A stretch of 64,000 bases of DNA, taken from Owenia fusiformis (Eukaryota > Annelida > Polychaeta > Sabellida > Oweniidae). The first letter of the stretch is position 1. Each line of letters opens with the position of its first letter. Location: contig CAIIXF020000011.1 of assembly GCA_903813345.2 (NCBI GenBank), positions 23,541,754 through 23,605,753 of the forward strand. The letters are read 5' to 3'. The position numbers and the translations under genes are program-made. Of the stretch, positions 52,946 through 64,000 are shown piece by piece. Under the pieces are notes generated by a model. It saw only the letters and a list, made by a program, of their open reading frames with translations. It did no database searches and was not told where the DNA came from.

Positions 52946-53687
52946 TGTATTGCATCTCACAAATATATTTTATGTGGGTTCCAAAATGGACCCCTGAGTC
53001 ATCTGAGCAACACAATGTCAATGTTTTAGAAACCAGACAAGAACCCTTTTCAAGAGTTTGATTTCCTATATTTAAAAGAGAGCTTTATTTACCATTTTGG
53101 CCTCAGGGTACGAGAAAATCTTTATTTATAAGAATCTTTGCAAGAAACTTTTTTCCATACTTTTGTATTACTATTGTATACTTGTGAATTGTCCTGTTTT
53201 CCTGAGAAAATACATCCAAGTGTAAGATGATTATTTTATTTTATTTTCTCCTATTTAAAATGTGTTTGTGTGGGACTAGAATTATCAGTTTTATTTTTTG
53301 TATCTTCATGACTAACTGACACGTAATTTACAGGCAATGTTATCTCTGCGCTCTAATCACTCTTACACACTATTATTGATTTTACATTGCAGAAGTTGGG
53401 TCAGCCTTAAGCCTACTATGTTTTCCACTTAGTTGTTGAACCATGGGATTGGAAAGACAGGATGTTTTGAAACTGCGTTAAATGAGAGGCATAAAATAAA
53501 CATTTACAAAACAACAGACATATAAAGTAGAATCTCGGACAGCATTTAGTGACTGGCCAGTGCAATAATTGCTTGGTACAATTCAACACAGAGACTTAAT
53601 AAAAAGGTAAGAACATTTTTTATAACATGCAAGAATTATGAAATAAAGTTAGAATTGTTGGAATCTGGAGAGAATATAGTAGACATG
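52946..53687. other. Intergenic, no feature
   Basis: AT-rich; nothing recognised. Confidence 0.4.
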
Positions 53688-53868
53688 CAGGCTCATAGCC
53701 AGGGGGAGTTCCGGTCCGATTTCTCTCAAAATCATGCAATTTTTCATAATTTTGGGCCAAATTCAAATTGTGCAGTTTTCACCGTTTTTTGCACTTTTGA
53801 AGTGATTTTGAGCCAAAAATGTCAAATTTTAACCCACCCTGGAACTTTTCAAAAGCTGCGGGCCTGAG
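53688..53868. mobile_element. Small hAT-like MITE (CAGGCTCATAGCCAGG)
   Basis: Left end CAGGCTCATAGCCAGGGGG; right end ...GCTGCGGGCCTG. Family shared with 49866-50021. No clean target duplication found. Confidence 0.5.
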
Positions 53869-53976
53869 ATGACATGGAATGATGAGAGCAAAATTGTGAA
53901 ATTTTTTTGAAACTTAAACGATCAACTTATCTCAATTTTGGTGTCCATTAATATGATCAGAGCTTATGTCATCCAC

Positions 53977-54817
53977 TTAAAGTCCCCGTCTAAAGTTTGA
54001 AAATATTTTTTTATCATTCATTTACTATTTGTCATGACTGAAAAAGTTATTTTAGAGATTTTTGGAAAAAAAAATTTTTGAAAAAAAAGTTATGAGCATT
54101 TCATTTCTCAATTATTCAAATTTCCCGCCATTTTTCAAAAAAAGTTGAAATTTTTTAATCATCGAATATTTCTTAATGCATTTCAAAAAAGATTATCTTT
54201 TTAACACCAATGCAAAGATTGAATAAAGGACACTTTATTTCAATAATAAAATGCCATATTTAATGGGCCACTTCCATATTTTTTTGCATATCAAAAATAT
54301 TTTGCAACATTAGTGATGTCACTAAGGTAACAGAAACTTTTGGAAAAAAATTGAATTTTTTTTTTTAGATGTCAATCTTTTCTAAATATGCTAGACTTCA
54401 ATAATAAACCAATTCTAATTGTCTAACCAGGTTAAAAGGAAGAATATATTATGTTTTAGATATCATTGTACCATTGGTTTCTATGAGAACTAAAATTTTG
54501 AAATGCATTTTTCTTGGAACCATTTTCATGCACTGATGAGTTCATTTCTCGCTTATTTATGAACTGATTTTCTTAATTTTTTCGGCAAAAACATGGGAGG
54601 ATGAATGCTATGCATTGGTATGAATTGTGGCTAATTAAAATATATGTGTGACCTCTAAAAGTTAGTTTTAATTAAATTCACAAATTTTGGAACAAAAAGT
54701 CTATCAAAAACCACTTTTTGGAATTTAAAAAAAAAGTTTCACATATCACACTTTGATAACATTGGGTAAGACTACAATATAAGCCAAAGTGGTTTAAACT
54801 TTAGATGGGGATTTTAA
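53977..54817. mobile_element. TTAA-flanked MITE, copy 2 (inverted relative to copy 1)
   Basis: The element spans 53981-54813 between TTAA words. AGTCCCCGTCTAAAGTTTGA at the left; the right end inverted is AATCCCCATCTAAAGTTTAA. Aligns in reverse complement with 42909-43729 along its length. Confidence 0.82.
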
Positions 54818-56037
54818 AGGTAAAAACAATGATCACCTTTTATAATGTCCATTTTTGATTATAAAACATTTTTGTGAACCTTCAGTTATGAGTTCATGTA
54901 CACCTCATACATTATTTTTTCCAATTAGTTTTTCAATTGTTTACTGTTGTGTTGTCTCAACCATGAAATGATGATTGATGTGTCTGACCTTGTGTTATGG
55001 CAACATCTATTCAAAGGCCTCTCACACAATGTAATATTTATTGCAATGTTATAAAAAATGCACATGTCATATCCAATATGATCTATTATATTATATGCGG
55101 CTTGTTCAAAAAATTTTGCTCTCATTTCATCAAATTTTTCAATCATCCTTTAAGGACAAAAACAATATAATAATCATTAAATGAGTAAGATATCTTTTGT
55201 GATATGGTTGCTATAGCAACCAAGAGATAGGAGGGACGGGGCAAGTCTTATTTATCATATCACCTTTTCATACATGGCTCATTAAATACAAGAAAAACAT
55301 TGATTTCATTGGATTCAATGCAACATTAAAGCTCATAGAAATATCCCTGAATGGCAAAATGGAATTTTACTGTAGTATTTCCATCCTCCGATCACAGGGC
55401 TTCAAAATCCAGAATATATTCTTTCTTTTTACCCCCTGCGATAAGCAGTTAGCATTTCCCCGATTAAGAACTCACAATCTGATTGACTGTCGCAACACTG
55501 CGACAGAAATCATGTATAAGTCATTGTGCATTATTGGATCACGTGATTCAGTTAAATCGAGCGCTTCCAAATTGGTTATAGCAGGGGGAAGAAGGAGGTA
55601 CGGATTCTGGACACCTGCTTAGGAGGATGTAGTATTTCTGACATACTTGAAGAATTGAATCTTGAAGATTTTGGCAACAGATTCAAAATCATCGCTGGCA
55701 GTAACACAATATAATGTTGCACAAAAGTTAACATTGAGACTCCAGAAATGTTTCCCCCACCGGCCACAGAGAATATTTTGAGAAATTATAACGTTAATGG
55801 GACTTTGATTTGTGCAATAATTTTTACGAAGGATTAAGTCCTTAATAAAATAATCATGTTGATTTCAAGTAACATTAAAATCAGTAACGTATTACATGCA
55901 TAGGAGTAAGTTCAATTATGATGATTTTGTTTTGATTTTAGCCTACTTAAAGTCATACCCTTGCAATATTCATAAAAATGAAACCATGCAGTGTAATTCC
56001 TTCAAACTTTACAAAGTGAACAACAAATGTTCAACGA
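54818..56037. other. Intergenic, no supported gene
   Basis: AT-rich; short frames at 54925-55146 and 55359-55622 have no family features. Confidence 0.4.
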
Positions 56038-56495
56038 TCTTACATTAGTGTTGTCGCAATTAATCGATACATCGCGATATACATCGCCAAATCTGATTCT
56101 GGCGATGCATCGATGTCTGAAACAAAACATCGATGTTTTAAAAAAAAATTAATTTGCTAAAAATCACCCTTTCTTATCTTATTTTGAGGCAAATCGCTTA
56201 CCTTTCTCATGTCTTATTTCATTTTCCAATGTTTTCTGGTATTCTTTCGCTTTAAAACTGTTTTAGCTAGTCGAAATGAACCATTAATCTAAAAAAAATT
56301 ACTTTACTTTCATTTCACCCTTACTAGAAGTTCCCGGATGTACCGGATGTTAGGTATTTTAGTGCATTATCGTTCGGTATTTCAGTGCACTTTTCTCGGA
56401 CTTTTTCGCGATGTACATCGCGATGTGCATCGATGTTTACTACTGAAAATTATCGATGTACGATTATGGCACATCACGACAACACTATCTTACAT
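56038..56495. mobile_element. hAT MITE (TAGTGTTGTCG ends) with exact 8-bp duplication
   Basis: The element spans 56046-56487. TAGTGTTGTCG is mirrored by CGACAACACTA. Subterminal ATCGATACATCGCGATAT words occur on both sides. TCTTACAT is at 56038-56045 and 56488-56495, as expected for hAT. Confidence 0.88.
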
Positions 56496-57954
56496 GATGA
56501 TGCCAAAAGAATGAAAATTTATGATATCAGCGCAAAAATTTCAAGACTTTTTGGACAACCCCCGTATACATGTTTTTTCTTGTTTTATTTTGATAAGTGA
56601 AATTTATGTTTATCTTCAGACAACTTTTTTCACTTGATTTCTTCAGTTATAATGTTTTGTCACCTTCGTTGATTGGAAGTTAAATGCGCCTTTGAAAAAT
56701 GTGACATTTGACTATAATTCTACCTGTTGCATTAAAAGTTTATATAATGATGATGTCTTTTATATGTTACTTATGTGTAATGATTTCTCTACTTTTATGG
56801 TACATAATTTAATTAATGTAGATAGTGACTCTTGTTTCTTTTTATAAGACTTAGGAGACTCATCTTAGTCAAATTGATTTTTTGCTCTTGTAATATGTTG
56901 ATATTATGCTCCATGGTATCACTGTATATAACATGTAGGTTTTTTATATACATATTTTTTCTTAAAAAAACAAATAAGTGAATTGTGGCAACTACCTATT
57001 TGGTGCATTCTGTTTGTTGGTTGGCATTAGTAACATGTGTATCCTTCAAAACATAATTGTGTTGTTATGCAACAATAACTACTATGTAGTACAACATCGT
57101 AGGAATGGTCTGAAACAATTATTTCTTACATTGCAATAAATGTTACATACATGAATGGCCTCGCAAGAGTCATTGCCATATTACAAGGTCAGACACATTA
57201 ATCGATTTCTTAGATTATTCATTGGCAATATGGTGTTCATTGGGGAGGGGGATATTTTGTAGGTTTAAGATTTTAAAAATTCACAATTTTGATTAAAGTT
57301 GGCTTAGAAGGCAATTTTCATCATTCTAAGACATCTCATGCTTGTACAATTATGTGGTCAAAAATGTGCATACCAGTTTTCAAAATCTCCATCTAGTTTC
57401 AGACCAAAAGACCAATCTAAAGGTTACATCAGAGTCTAAACTCCAAAGTAGCTTTCATACATTGGACTCTCTCTCATTCCCCCAGCCTTCACTGAACCAA
57501 ACTACTGCATTTGGAGAATCATATCAGAACACTGATTCAAAGCAAATTTCATTTCCTGGTATTTTTGTAAACATTAGGTTATCTGAGGTTGATTTCTTTC
57601 AGGACAATCGTGAGATAAAAGTTGATTGTTAATTAGTACTCCTCGATTAAGTATCAAGCATAGTAACCTATCCATTAGGTGATGCATCAAATTTAATTTT
57701 ATGTGCAGTTAAACATGAGCTTGGAACCAGAAAGGTAGAAAACCAGAGTGACTAGCATGTAATTAAATAAATTAGAGTTATATTATTCTACATGTCATAG
57801 ATAGGTTATTTAGCGTCATACCTTTCACACATATCAAAACAGAAAAAAACAAATTCAATTAACTATGAAGAATTTTGCAATGATATGATGACGTGGATAT
57901 TGAGAACTGTAAAAAATACCACACCAAACAAAATTATGTAAACTTTGTCTATTA
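56496..57954. other. Intergenic, no supported gene
   Basis: AT-rich. A 96-codon frame at 57342-57632 shows no domain or splice context and is not called. Confidence 0.4.
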
Positions 57955-58165
57955 CTATGACTACAGACTATGTTGAGTCACCTGAAAATAGTTTGAGTCA
58001 CTTTAGACAATATTGGGTTACCTTGGACTATATTGAGTTGTCTAAGACAATATTGGGTCACCCTAGACTATGTCACATCTCATTAGACTATGTTGAGTAC
58101 TCATAGACTATATTGAGTCACCTTTGACTATGTTAAGTCACCTTCGACTATTTTGAGTCATTAGA
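57955..58165. repeat. Degenerate minisatellite (GACTATGTTGAGTCACC)
   Basis: About eight units of 20-28 bases. Exact TGAGTCA words at 57974, 57994, 58114 and 58154, with variants (TGGGTTA, TGGGTCA, TAAGTCA) between. Confidence 0.75.
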
Positions 58166-58274
58166 TTAAACTATGTCCAGTTCATTTAGGCACTGAATCA
58201 GTGTAGATATGTGTTACATGTGTGGCATGATAATATAGTTTCTGATATCATGGCATCTCATGGCTGAGAAGAAA

Positions 58275-58370
58275 TGAGATGTTGTCAATGGTGGTGACAT
58301 ATTGTAATAACATTTTTGTGGATGGTGGTTGGTCTTCGGTGTCTGTATCAAATGGCAGATGTTACATTTT
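58275..58370. repeat. Short family-G fragment
   Basis: GTCAATGGTGGTGACATATT followed by GGTGGTTGGTCTTCGGTGTC and AAATGGCAGATGTTACATTT. Confidence 0.5.
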
Positions 58371-59398
58371 GCAAGTGTTTCTAATAAAGCAAATAAAACG
58401 TGATTCAAGAAAAATCTTTGTAAGACGAACTCGACAATCTTGTTTATGATCTGGTTGCGTCACTGAGGCTTCATTATTAAAAGTACAAAACTATCAATCT
58501 ATCTAGCTGTATTTGGCCCCTGGGGATGCCCTAGGGAATTATGATTAATACTTGCTCAAATATAATTGAATAAAGATATGTAAATGTTCAGTTTAATAAT
58601 GTTTTAAGGATATTGTCTTATCTCTATCTGGATTACTTGAATGATGTTTATCCAATTTTGTTCAGGAAGCAATTAGCAGTGGTCTCCCAGGGACTAGGCA
58701 GGTGGGTGCTGCACCCATTTGAGGTTTTGAAAATAGGCTTGCACCCATTGCATCCATTCTGACCTTCTTAAAACAGATAAGATCATGTAAATTATCATTG
58801 TCTTATGCAGCTGGGTGGCCACACATGAATTTTGTCATCAAAATTCTGTTCAACTTGAAATTTAGTGCTAAGATCTGATAAGGTTTTAAGCATTCAGCAT
58901 CAATTCCGTTGCGTTGCATATGTTTTGCTCTTCATATTGAAATGTTTATGATTATATGTCTTGCTAAAGGTGTGAAAATAAGAAGTTGAGAATATTTGCA
59001 CCTACTCAAGTGGGGAGAACATAAACAATTTACAATACGAGAAAATCAACAATTGGGCTCACCTATTACAATAAAACATCTAATTGACCATACAGTTGCA
59101 CCAACTTAATATCTTGCCTTTCACCCTAATAATAAATCCATTTGCACCGAGCTGAAATATGGAAATTGTTTTGCACCTGATTGAAGAACCTGATATATAC
59201 AGTATTACATTCTCAAGTAAAACAGAAGTATTATTTGTACAGGTAAAAAAGCACTTTGCATACCAGTACATGATGTATATAGAAGACTTCATACTTAGAT
59301 GGGTTAATACATTATTGTCGACTTAGAATTGACGTAGGGCAATAGTATGGTAGATACTGGTGCTAATTAACACAGCATGTTTTATTATGAGCCAATGA
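58371..59398. other. Intergenic, one MITE fragment
   Basis: 58680-58760 carries CAGGTGGGTGCTGCACCCA-type sequence of the 18598 family. No gene seen. Confidence 0.4.
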
Positions 59399-59585
59399 CA
59401 AGTGAAAGCCTTGAAATCTCATGTTTTTCAGGAAGAACGTCACAGAATTGCCGTCATATTGCTGAGGTGGATAAAGTCATATCATATTTCATGTTTGAAA
59501 TCAGCTAGCCATGATGTCTGTAAGAAGAATTCAAAGATGTAGAAATTATTCTGTAAAATATCCTGGGACAGATCTACAGCTATCT
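59399..59585 (+). other. Possible 5' exon of an unseen downstream gene
   Basis: TTTTTCAG ends at about 59431, and an ATG at 59511 or 59514 opens a frame that reads MSVRRIQRCRNYSVKYPGT and runs into a GTAAGT donor at about 59587. No continuation exon was found in the window, so this is a weak call. Confidence 0.18.
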
Positions 59586-59904
59586 TGTAAGTAGGCTATT
59601 ATTCATTTTATCATTGTTTATTGTTCATTAATGTTCATATTTACTGCAATGTTTTTGTTTCTTTCTAGTTTGATGTCATCAACATCTTAAACAAGGTTGT
59701 TTTATTTGTTTATTTCAGTACGTAAGGTTCACTGAACACTTTAGTAAGGTCGGACTGACTTTGTTTCTTGCGTCTTATTTTGTTTGCAGTTAAAGCCACT
59801 GGCCTATGGTAAAATATAGTAAAACAATTCTGATATATCCACCAATTCAGACATTTTAATGACCTTCTATGTTATTTTCAAGTCAAATTATAAAGCCATT
59901 AGAA

Positions 59905-60510
59905 TTTCTGAACATACAGAAATACCTTATCGGCACTTACGTATTGTACCAAATAAATGAACAATTTTGAAGTGTAGATATAGCAAATAAAAACAGTTAC
60001 AGGAACTTGAGTAAATATAAGTAGGAAGAAAACAGTTAAAACCCAATGATGTAATTTAAAAAAGCAATCCAAGGCAGTATGCAAAAAATAAAAAAAACAG
60101 TTAAAGTCATTGAATGATGTATTATTAACGAATAAGAGAACATTTAAAGGCACTGAAATATTACAAAAATAAGAAAAGTTAAAAAGACGGTGGATATAAC
60201 AAGTAGGAAAAGATTTAAAGGCACTGGTGCAGTGTCATAATTATAAAAACAATTAAAGGCAGTGGTGTATATAACAAATAAGAAAAGTGTTAAAGGGACT
60301 TTTGTGTAGCAAGTATAGGAAAAAGGTGAAAGCCACTAATGAATTTTAACAAATAAGAAAAATAGTTAAGGACTTTGTGCATTGTAACAAATATGAAAGT
60401 AGATAAAGGCAATGGTGCATTGGAACAAAAATGAAAACAGAGATTTGGGTGTACAGTCTATCAATAGTAGGAAAACAGTTAAAGGAATTGTTTAGCACTG
60501 GTGTTAAAAG
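59905..60510. repeat. Degenerate tandem repeat (AAAACAGTTAAAGGCA)
   Basis: Lines of ACAAATAAGAAAA and GTTAAAGGCA(C/G)TGGTG recur at roughly 50-60-base spacing with much decay. Confidence 0.65.
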
Positions 60511-61125
60511 CTTGTTAAGTCTCAAAACAGATGAAGACAATAATAAGTTACAAAACAATGAAAAAATCCTGCAAGACTTCCCTTATAGTCTGATAAGGCT
60601 ATGAATTGATTGTCCGTTTTGGTTTATCATTTTTTTCTACTGAAGGACGTTATACAGCTTAGTTCTACCATATTTGGTTAACATCAGCAACCTATGGAAT
60701 TTCCCACTCAACTGCCTGTCTGTCTGTCCTTCCATTATCTGTCAACAATTTTCCATCAAATGAAAACTGCTCATATCTATTTAATGGTGGTCTATACTTG
60801 GTGGTCTTTATATCATTTACTTTGAATTTATATCAGTAAACTGTCACTTTTAGAGTCCTGGGTCCCACTGCATCAATCATTAAAATAATAGTAGGCCCAG
60901 AGACCTTGAAGTACTTAACAAGTATAGACAATTTTACAGTTTAGATCTAAATATGAGCCTAAAAATATTTTTTTATTGTTTTGTCTTACCTCTTTAATGT
61001 TATTCTAGTATGAGATATTGTCATCATCAGCGAGTAATTCTGCCTGATAATAAGTTATGTGTCTAAACATGGATGTATTGTGAGTAAAAGTAGAAATGAA
61101 AATTGCTACAGATCAGGTTTGAAGG
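60511..61125. other. Intergenic, no feature
   Basis: AT-rich; nothing recognised. Confidence 0.4.
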
Positions 61126-61300
61126 TACAGTAGGCGCAGCACCCACCTGAGATTTTAAAAACAGTCTTGCACCTACCTGAAAATCTATATACACCTACTT
61201 GAAAATGAGAAAAATCTTGATAAATAGGCATATTTTGACCAATTTCGATCTAAATTGTGAAAATAAGAATTTTGCAACCCCATTTGAGTAAAAATCCTTT
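61126..61300. mobile_element. Fragment of the 18598-type MITE, inverted
   Basis: GCAGCACCCACCTGAGATTT and CTTGCACCTACCTGAAAAT resemble, in reverse complement, the inside of 18598-18804. Confidence 0.45.
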
Positions 61301-61921
61301 GCAGAACAGTCAAATCAAAAGTGGTAGTTTATAGACAGGTGGTAAAACAGAGCATTGGCATATGGCCCTATATTATACCCTGATTGATTAGAGGGTCAGA
61401 ATCTACAAGTTTTTCTGGTAAAGAAGCAATATCTGCCTAACTTTTAAACAGACCTCATTTTTGATGAAAAATAAGCCTTTTGGAATTTTTTGGATTAAGA
61501 TTTTCCGAAAGGGGCCAAAATGTCTTTATTCATTTCCAGATTCACCCTTAGAGACACTTATATCAGACAGAAATGTTTTGAATAGGGAAATACCATTCTT
61601 ATTTATCAGAGCCCCTCTTTATCTAATGCTTATATTCCATGGGATAGTACAGAATATGGATCCCACAATTACCATTTTACAATTCTTTGATGCTATGTTT
61701 TCATAAATCAAACTAAAGTAGAAGCTGGGGTGATTAAAGCTATAATCATCCAGCCGTTATGTTACTTAAATGATGCTAGTTTATTAACACCTTATGAGAA
61801 CCCTAGATATTCTAGATAAGTGTCCAGGTCATGTCATTTTCCATATTCCAAAGCAAGCAGAATATTACCCACGCAGAGTCTAGTTATAAATTTGACTCTT
61901 TAAAGCAGATATGAAATCGTA
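61301..61921. other. Intergenic, remnant of MITE A end
   Basis: No gene. ACGCAGAGTCTAGTTATA at about 61871 resembles, inverted, the right end of MITE family A. Confidence 0.35.
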
Positions 61922-62337
61922 TTTTCGACCTCAAGGAATCAATATAATTTTTTGATAAATGTATTTGGACATGTTTTCTCATCAGAATAGTTAAAATTAT
62001 TTCACTCTTACGATGGTTATAGCTGCTTAATAATATTTGAATTAGTTGTGACGTTATTGGCCCCCACGTGATCTCTAACTGGTCCCCACGTGGCCAGTTT
62101 TTGTCCAAACCATGACACTATAATGCCAAAATGTTTTTTATTTGTTTACACAACAATCCTATGGTTACCATGACGTCATGATTACCAAGGAACCAACAAA
62201 CAAAAACTTTATATTATGTATGACATTACTATAATCACATGGGGGCCATTCTGATTGATCAGTTAATTTTATTAGGTTATCTATAACCGTTTACACTTAT
62301 CTAACATTTCTTTTCTAATGGTTATCGCAAGAACTCT
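61922..62337. repeat. Dispersed repeat, inverted partner of 12964-13310
   Basis: Contains GTCCCCACGTGGCCAGTTTT and TGTTTACACAACAATCC, ending GCAAGAACTCT. Reverse complement of the 12964 copy, with extra sequence in the middle. Confidence 0.7.
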
Positions 62338-63239
62338 ACGCCGGGCTTACAATGAAGAAACCGGCATTTTTGTTGCTGGAAGTTGAGAAAACCTATTTCA
62401 GTTGTCCTTTAAATGGCAAAAACAAAATATTTCATGACTTTCTTGAATGCTCTTTTCACAAATTTTCACAAATTTCAAGTTTTGATGCAAAATCCATAGT
62501 TTTTAAATCACAAAATCCACAATCTTATTTGCATAATTTTGAAAAATGGAATTTTGTGATGGGCTCAGGGCTCATACCTGACATTCAACTGGCTGATACT
62601 GCTATAGCAAAGCTGCTACAAGTGTTAATGTGTCTACATGTGATCCATGAATACAAAAAACTGACATTGTGCATAATTAATACAGTCTGCCTTGAGAAAA
62701 ATAAACTGTTAGATAAATATTATATGGAATATGATTGATGTGGCGCTTCACAATATCACCAACTTTATAAATCTTTAAGAGATGTATAGCAAAATAGATG
62801 ATTGCTTTTTCATAGCCATTTTATCATTCATTTGGAGCCTATTCAATATATTGGCCTATTTAGAAAGAAGAAACTAAAATGAGTTAAGAATATTTTTGTT
62901 TTACATTGCTCTTTGTTGATCTCATTGTTTTGTAGATTTTTTCATAACGGGATAAGAGCACAAAATAAATTTTGTCATCGCGATTACAAGAAAATGCATT
63001 GTCAGATTTTTTCTTCAAATTCATAGATATGTTACATGTAGATGGTACCAAGGTCTAGAGTTGACTAAATTTTGGTTGGCCGTCTTGTTTTTTGGCAGTA
63101 ATTTTAGGATCTCCAATCAATGCGGTAGTTTCCAATCCTGCCTGTATATTTTTACTGCTGCGAGGAGAATGGCTGATATTCTTGATTGAATTTTGTATTC
63201 ATAATATGACTACGTGATACCCATATATTGAACAGAATA
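62338..63239. other. Intergenic, no supported gene
   Basis: A 128-codon frame at 62352-62738 has no recognised domain. The rest is AT-rich. Confidence 0.4.
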
Positions 63240-64000
63240 TACAGGGTGATCCAGAAGTAACGTCAAAGACATTGTAATTTCAAAAGTATTCATCAGATCT
63301 TCATGAAATTTGGTATACATGTACCCACAACATTTCTGAGTTACCATCTCAAAGATTGGAATTCAATCATTTCATTGGTTGAAATTATGGTTGCTATAGT
63401 AACCCGATATCGCGTAACCCGGGGCAAATTGAAGAGAAACCATAACGTTTTTGTGAATTTCTCTAATTTAAAAAGTCAGTAACATTTGAAAATGTTCATT
63501 GTTTGTTTTCTATGATTTTTTTTATATTTGTTGCCATGGTAACAAATATGTAATAGTTGTGATGTCACAATAGGCATTCATAAAAAGCTTTCAATTTCTT
63601 TGAATTGCTTCCATCATCCATGACAAATACTAACATGACCAAGGACACTAACCCACCCAATTCAAGATGGCGCCAAGTCAGAGTAAAATAGAGCAAAGAA
63701 CAAACATTAAGTTCTGTGTAAAGTTGGGGAAAGGTGTAAAAGAGACTATAAGACAGATAAAGAAGGCATATGGTAAAGCTGCCATTGCTGAGAGAAACAT
63801 TTACAGGTGGTTTAACAAGTATTCCAGTGGATATGATGAAGTGGTAGACAAGCAGCGAGGAGGCAGGCCAGTGTCGTCATTCGATGATCAAACCATCAAA
63901 GCAATTGAAGCTGATGTCTATATGGACAATAGGCAAATTTCTATCAGAGAATTGGCTGAAAAACACGATCTGAGCTATGGGACTGTGCAACGGATACTGA
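63240..64000 (+). mobile_element. Mariner transposon, 5' part, runs off the window
   Basis: The element starts at 63242 after TA with CAGGGTGATCCAGAAGTAAC. Subterminal TATGGTTGCTATAGTAAC and CCCGGGGCAA match the nonautonomous element at 41210. A transposase frame begins at 63667. The right end is beyond the window. Confidence 0.88.
63667..64000 (+). CDS. Mariner transposase, N-terminal 111 residues (partial)
   Basis: The open frame starts with ATG in the word AAGATGGCG. It encodes MAPSQSKIEQRTNIKFCVKL, then TIRQIKKAYGKAAIAERNIY with RWFNKY, the first helix-turn-helix of the mariner/SETMAR type (HTH_48-like). Next are the GRP linker (RGGRPVSS) and a second helix-turn-helix (QISIRELAEKHDLSYGTVQR). 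These bind the element's inverted ends; the DDD catalytic part is beyond the window. No stop or frameshift so far, so it may be active. It is the likely source of transposase for the 41210-42239 element. Confidence 0.92.
   Translation, partial: MAPSQSKIEQRTNIKFCVKLGKGVKETIRQIKKAYGKAAIAERNIYRWFNKYSSGYDEVVDKQRGGRPVSSFDDQTIKAIEADVYMDNRQISIRELAEKHDLSYGTVQRIL

Noticed and set aside
55359-55622. 87-residue frame as a gene
   Set aside because: No recognisable domain and no splice or promoter context.
62352-62738. 128-residue open frame as a gene
   Set aside because: No domain, no splice context and sequence composition like surrounding AT-rich DNA.

Overview
This window is animal nuclear DNA. It is AT-rich, its genes are split by GT-AG introns, and it is packed with small DNA transposons, minisatellites and a few retroelement pieces. 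The repeat content (many palindromic and TA-flanked elements, fibrinogen-related protein gene, long decayed introns) suggests a marine invertebrate. The sequence alone does not let me name the phylum.

The backbone of the window is the 3' half of the DNA polymerase theta gene (POLQ, plus strand). Ten exons between 1055 and 37962 join without a frame break into 604 residues plus a stop. They cover most of the family-A polymerase domain: template contacts, motif A (DYSQLELR), motif B (RQQAKQ..YG..YG), the RRRYLP block and motif C (LHDE). The three insertion loops typical of POLQ are present. The upstream helicase and central parts lie outside the window. The last two introns are very large (10.7 and 19.3 kb), and each carries a minus-strand nested gene.

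Nested gene 1 (9488-11488, minus) is a complete three-exon secreted fibrinogen-related protein: signal peptide, basic patch, coiled coil, short Pro/Thr linker and fibrinogen C-terminal domain. A second copy of its promoter and start region lies at about 13440-15790; it has lost its ATG and is split by a transposon. Nested gene 2 (24292-26628, minus) is a two-exon protein with six C2H2 zinc fingers. Its first exon encodes a seven-fold repeat of a short motif ending in Arg-Cys-Asp, which I do not recognise from any family.

Three POLQ exons (at 3394, 7091 and 18327) are preceded by partial copies of their own splice acceptor plus the start of the exon. The first case is an eight-unit, 181/182-bp tandem array. 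This recurring duplication of intron-exon junctions in one gene is the most unusual structural feature seen here.

After the POLQ stop codon (37962), the remaining 26 kb has no gene I can support apart from a mariner transposase that starts at 63667 and runs off the end. It holds nonautonomous elements of several types (TA-, TTAA-, 5-, 6-, 8- and 9-bp target duplications), minisatellites and AT-rich filler. Other large structures are a palindromic foldback-like element at 27267-35740 that is interrupted by a 4.7-kb tandem array, a 5'-truncated LINE at about 20500-22030, and a roughly 29-copy 37-bp minisatellite at 35813-36885. Element and array edges were placed by eye and may be off by a few bases; exon edges were placed by reading frame and splice consensus.
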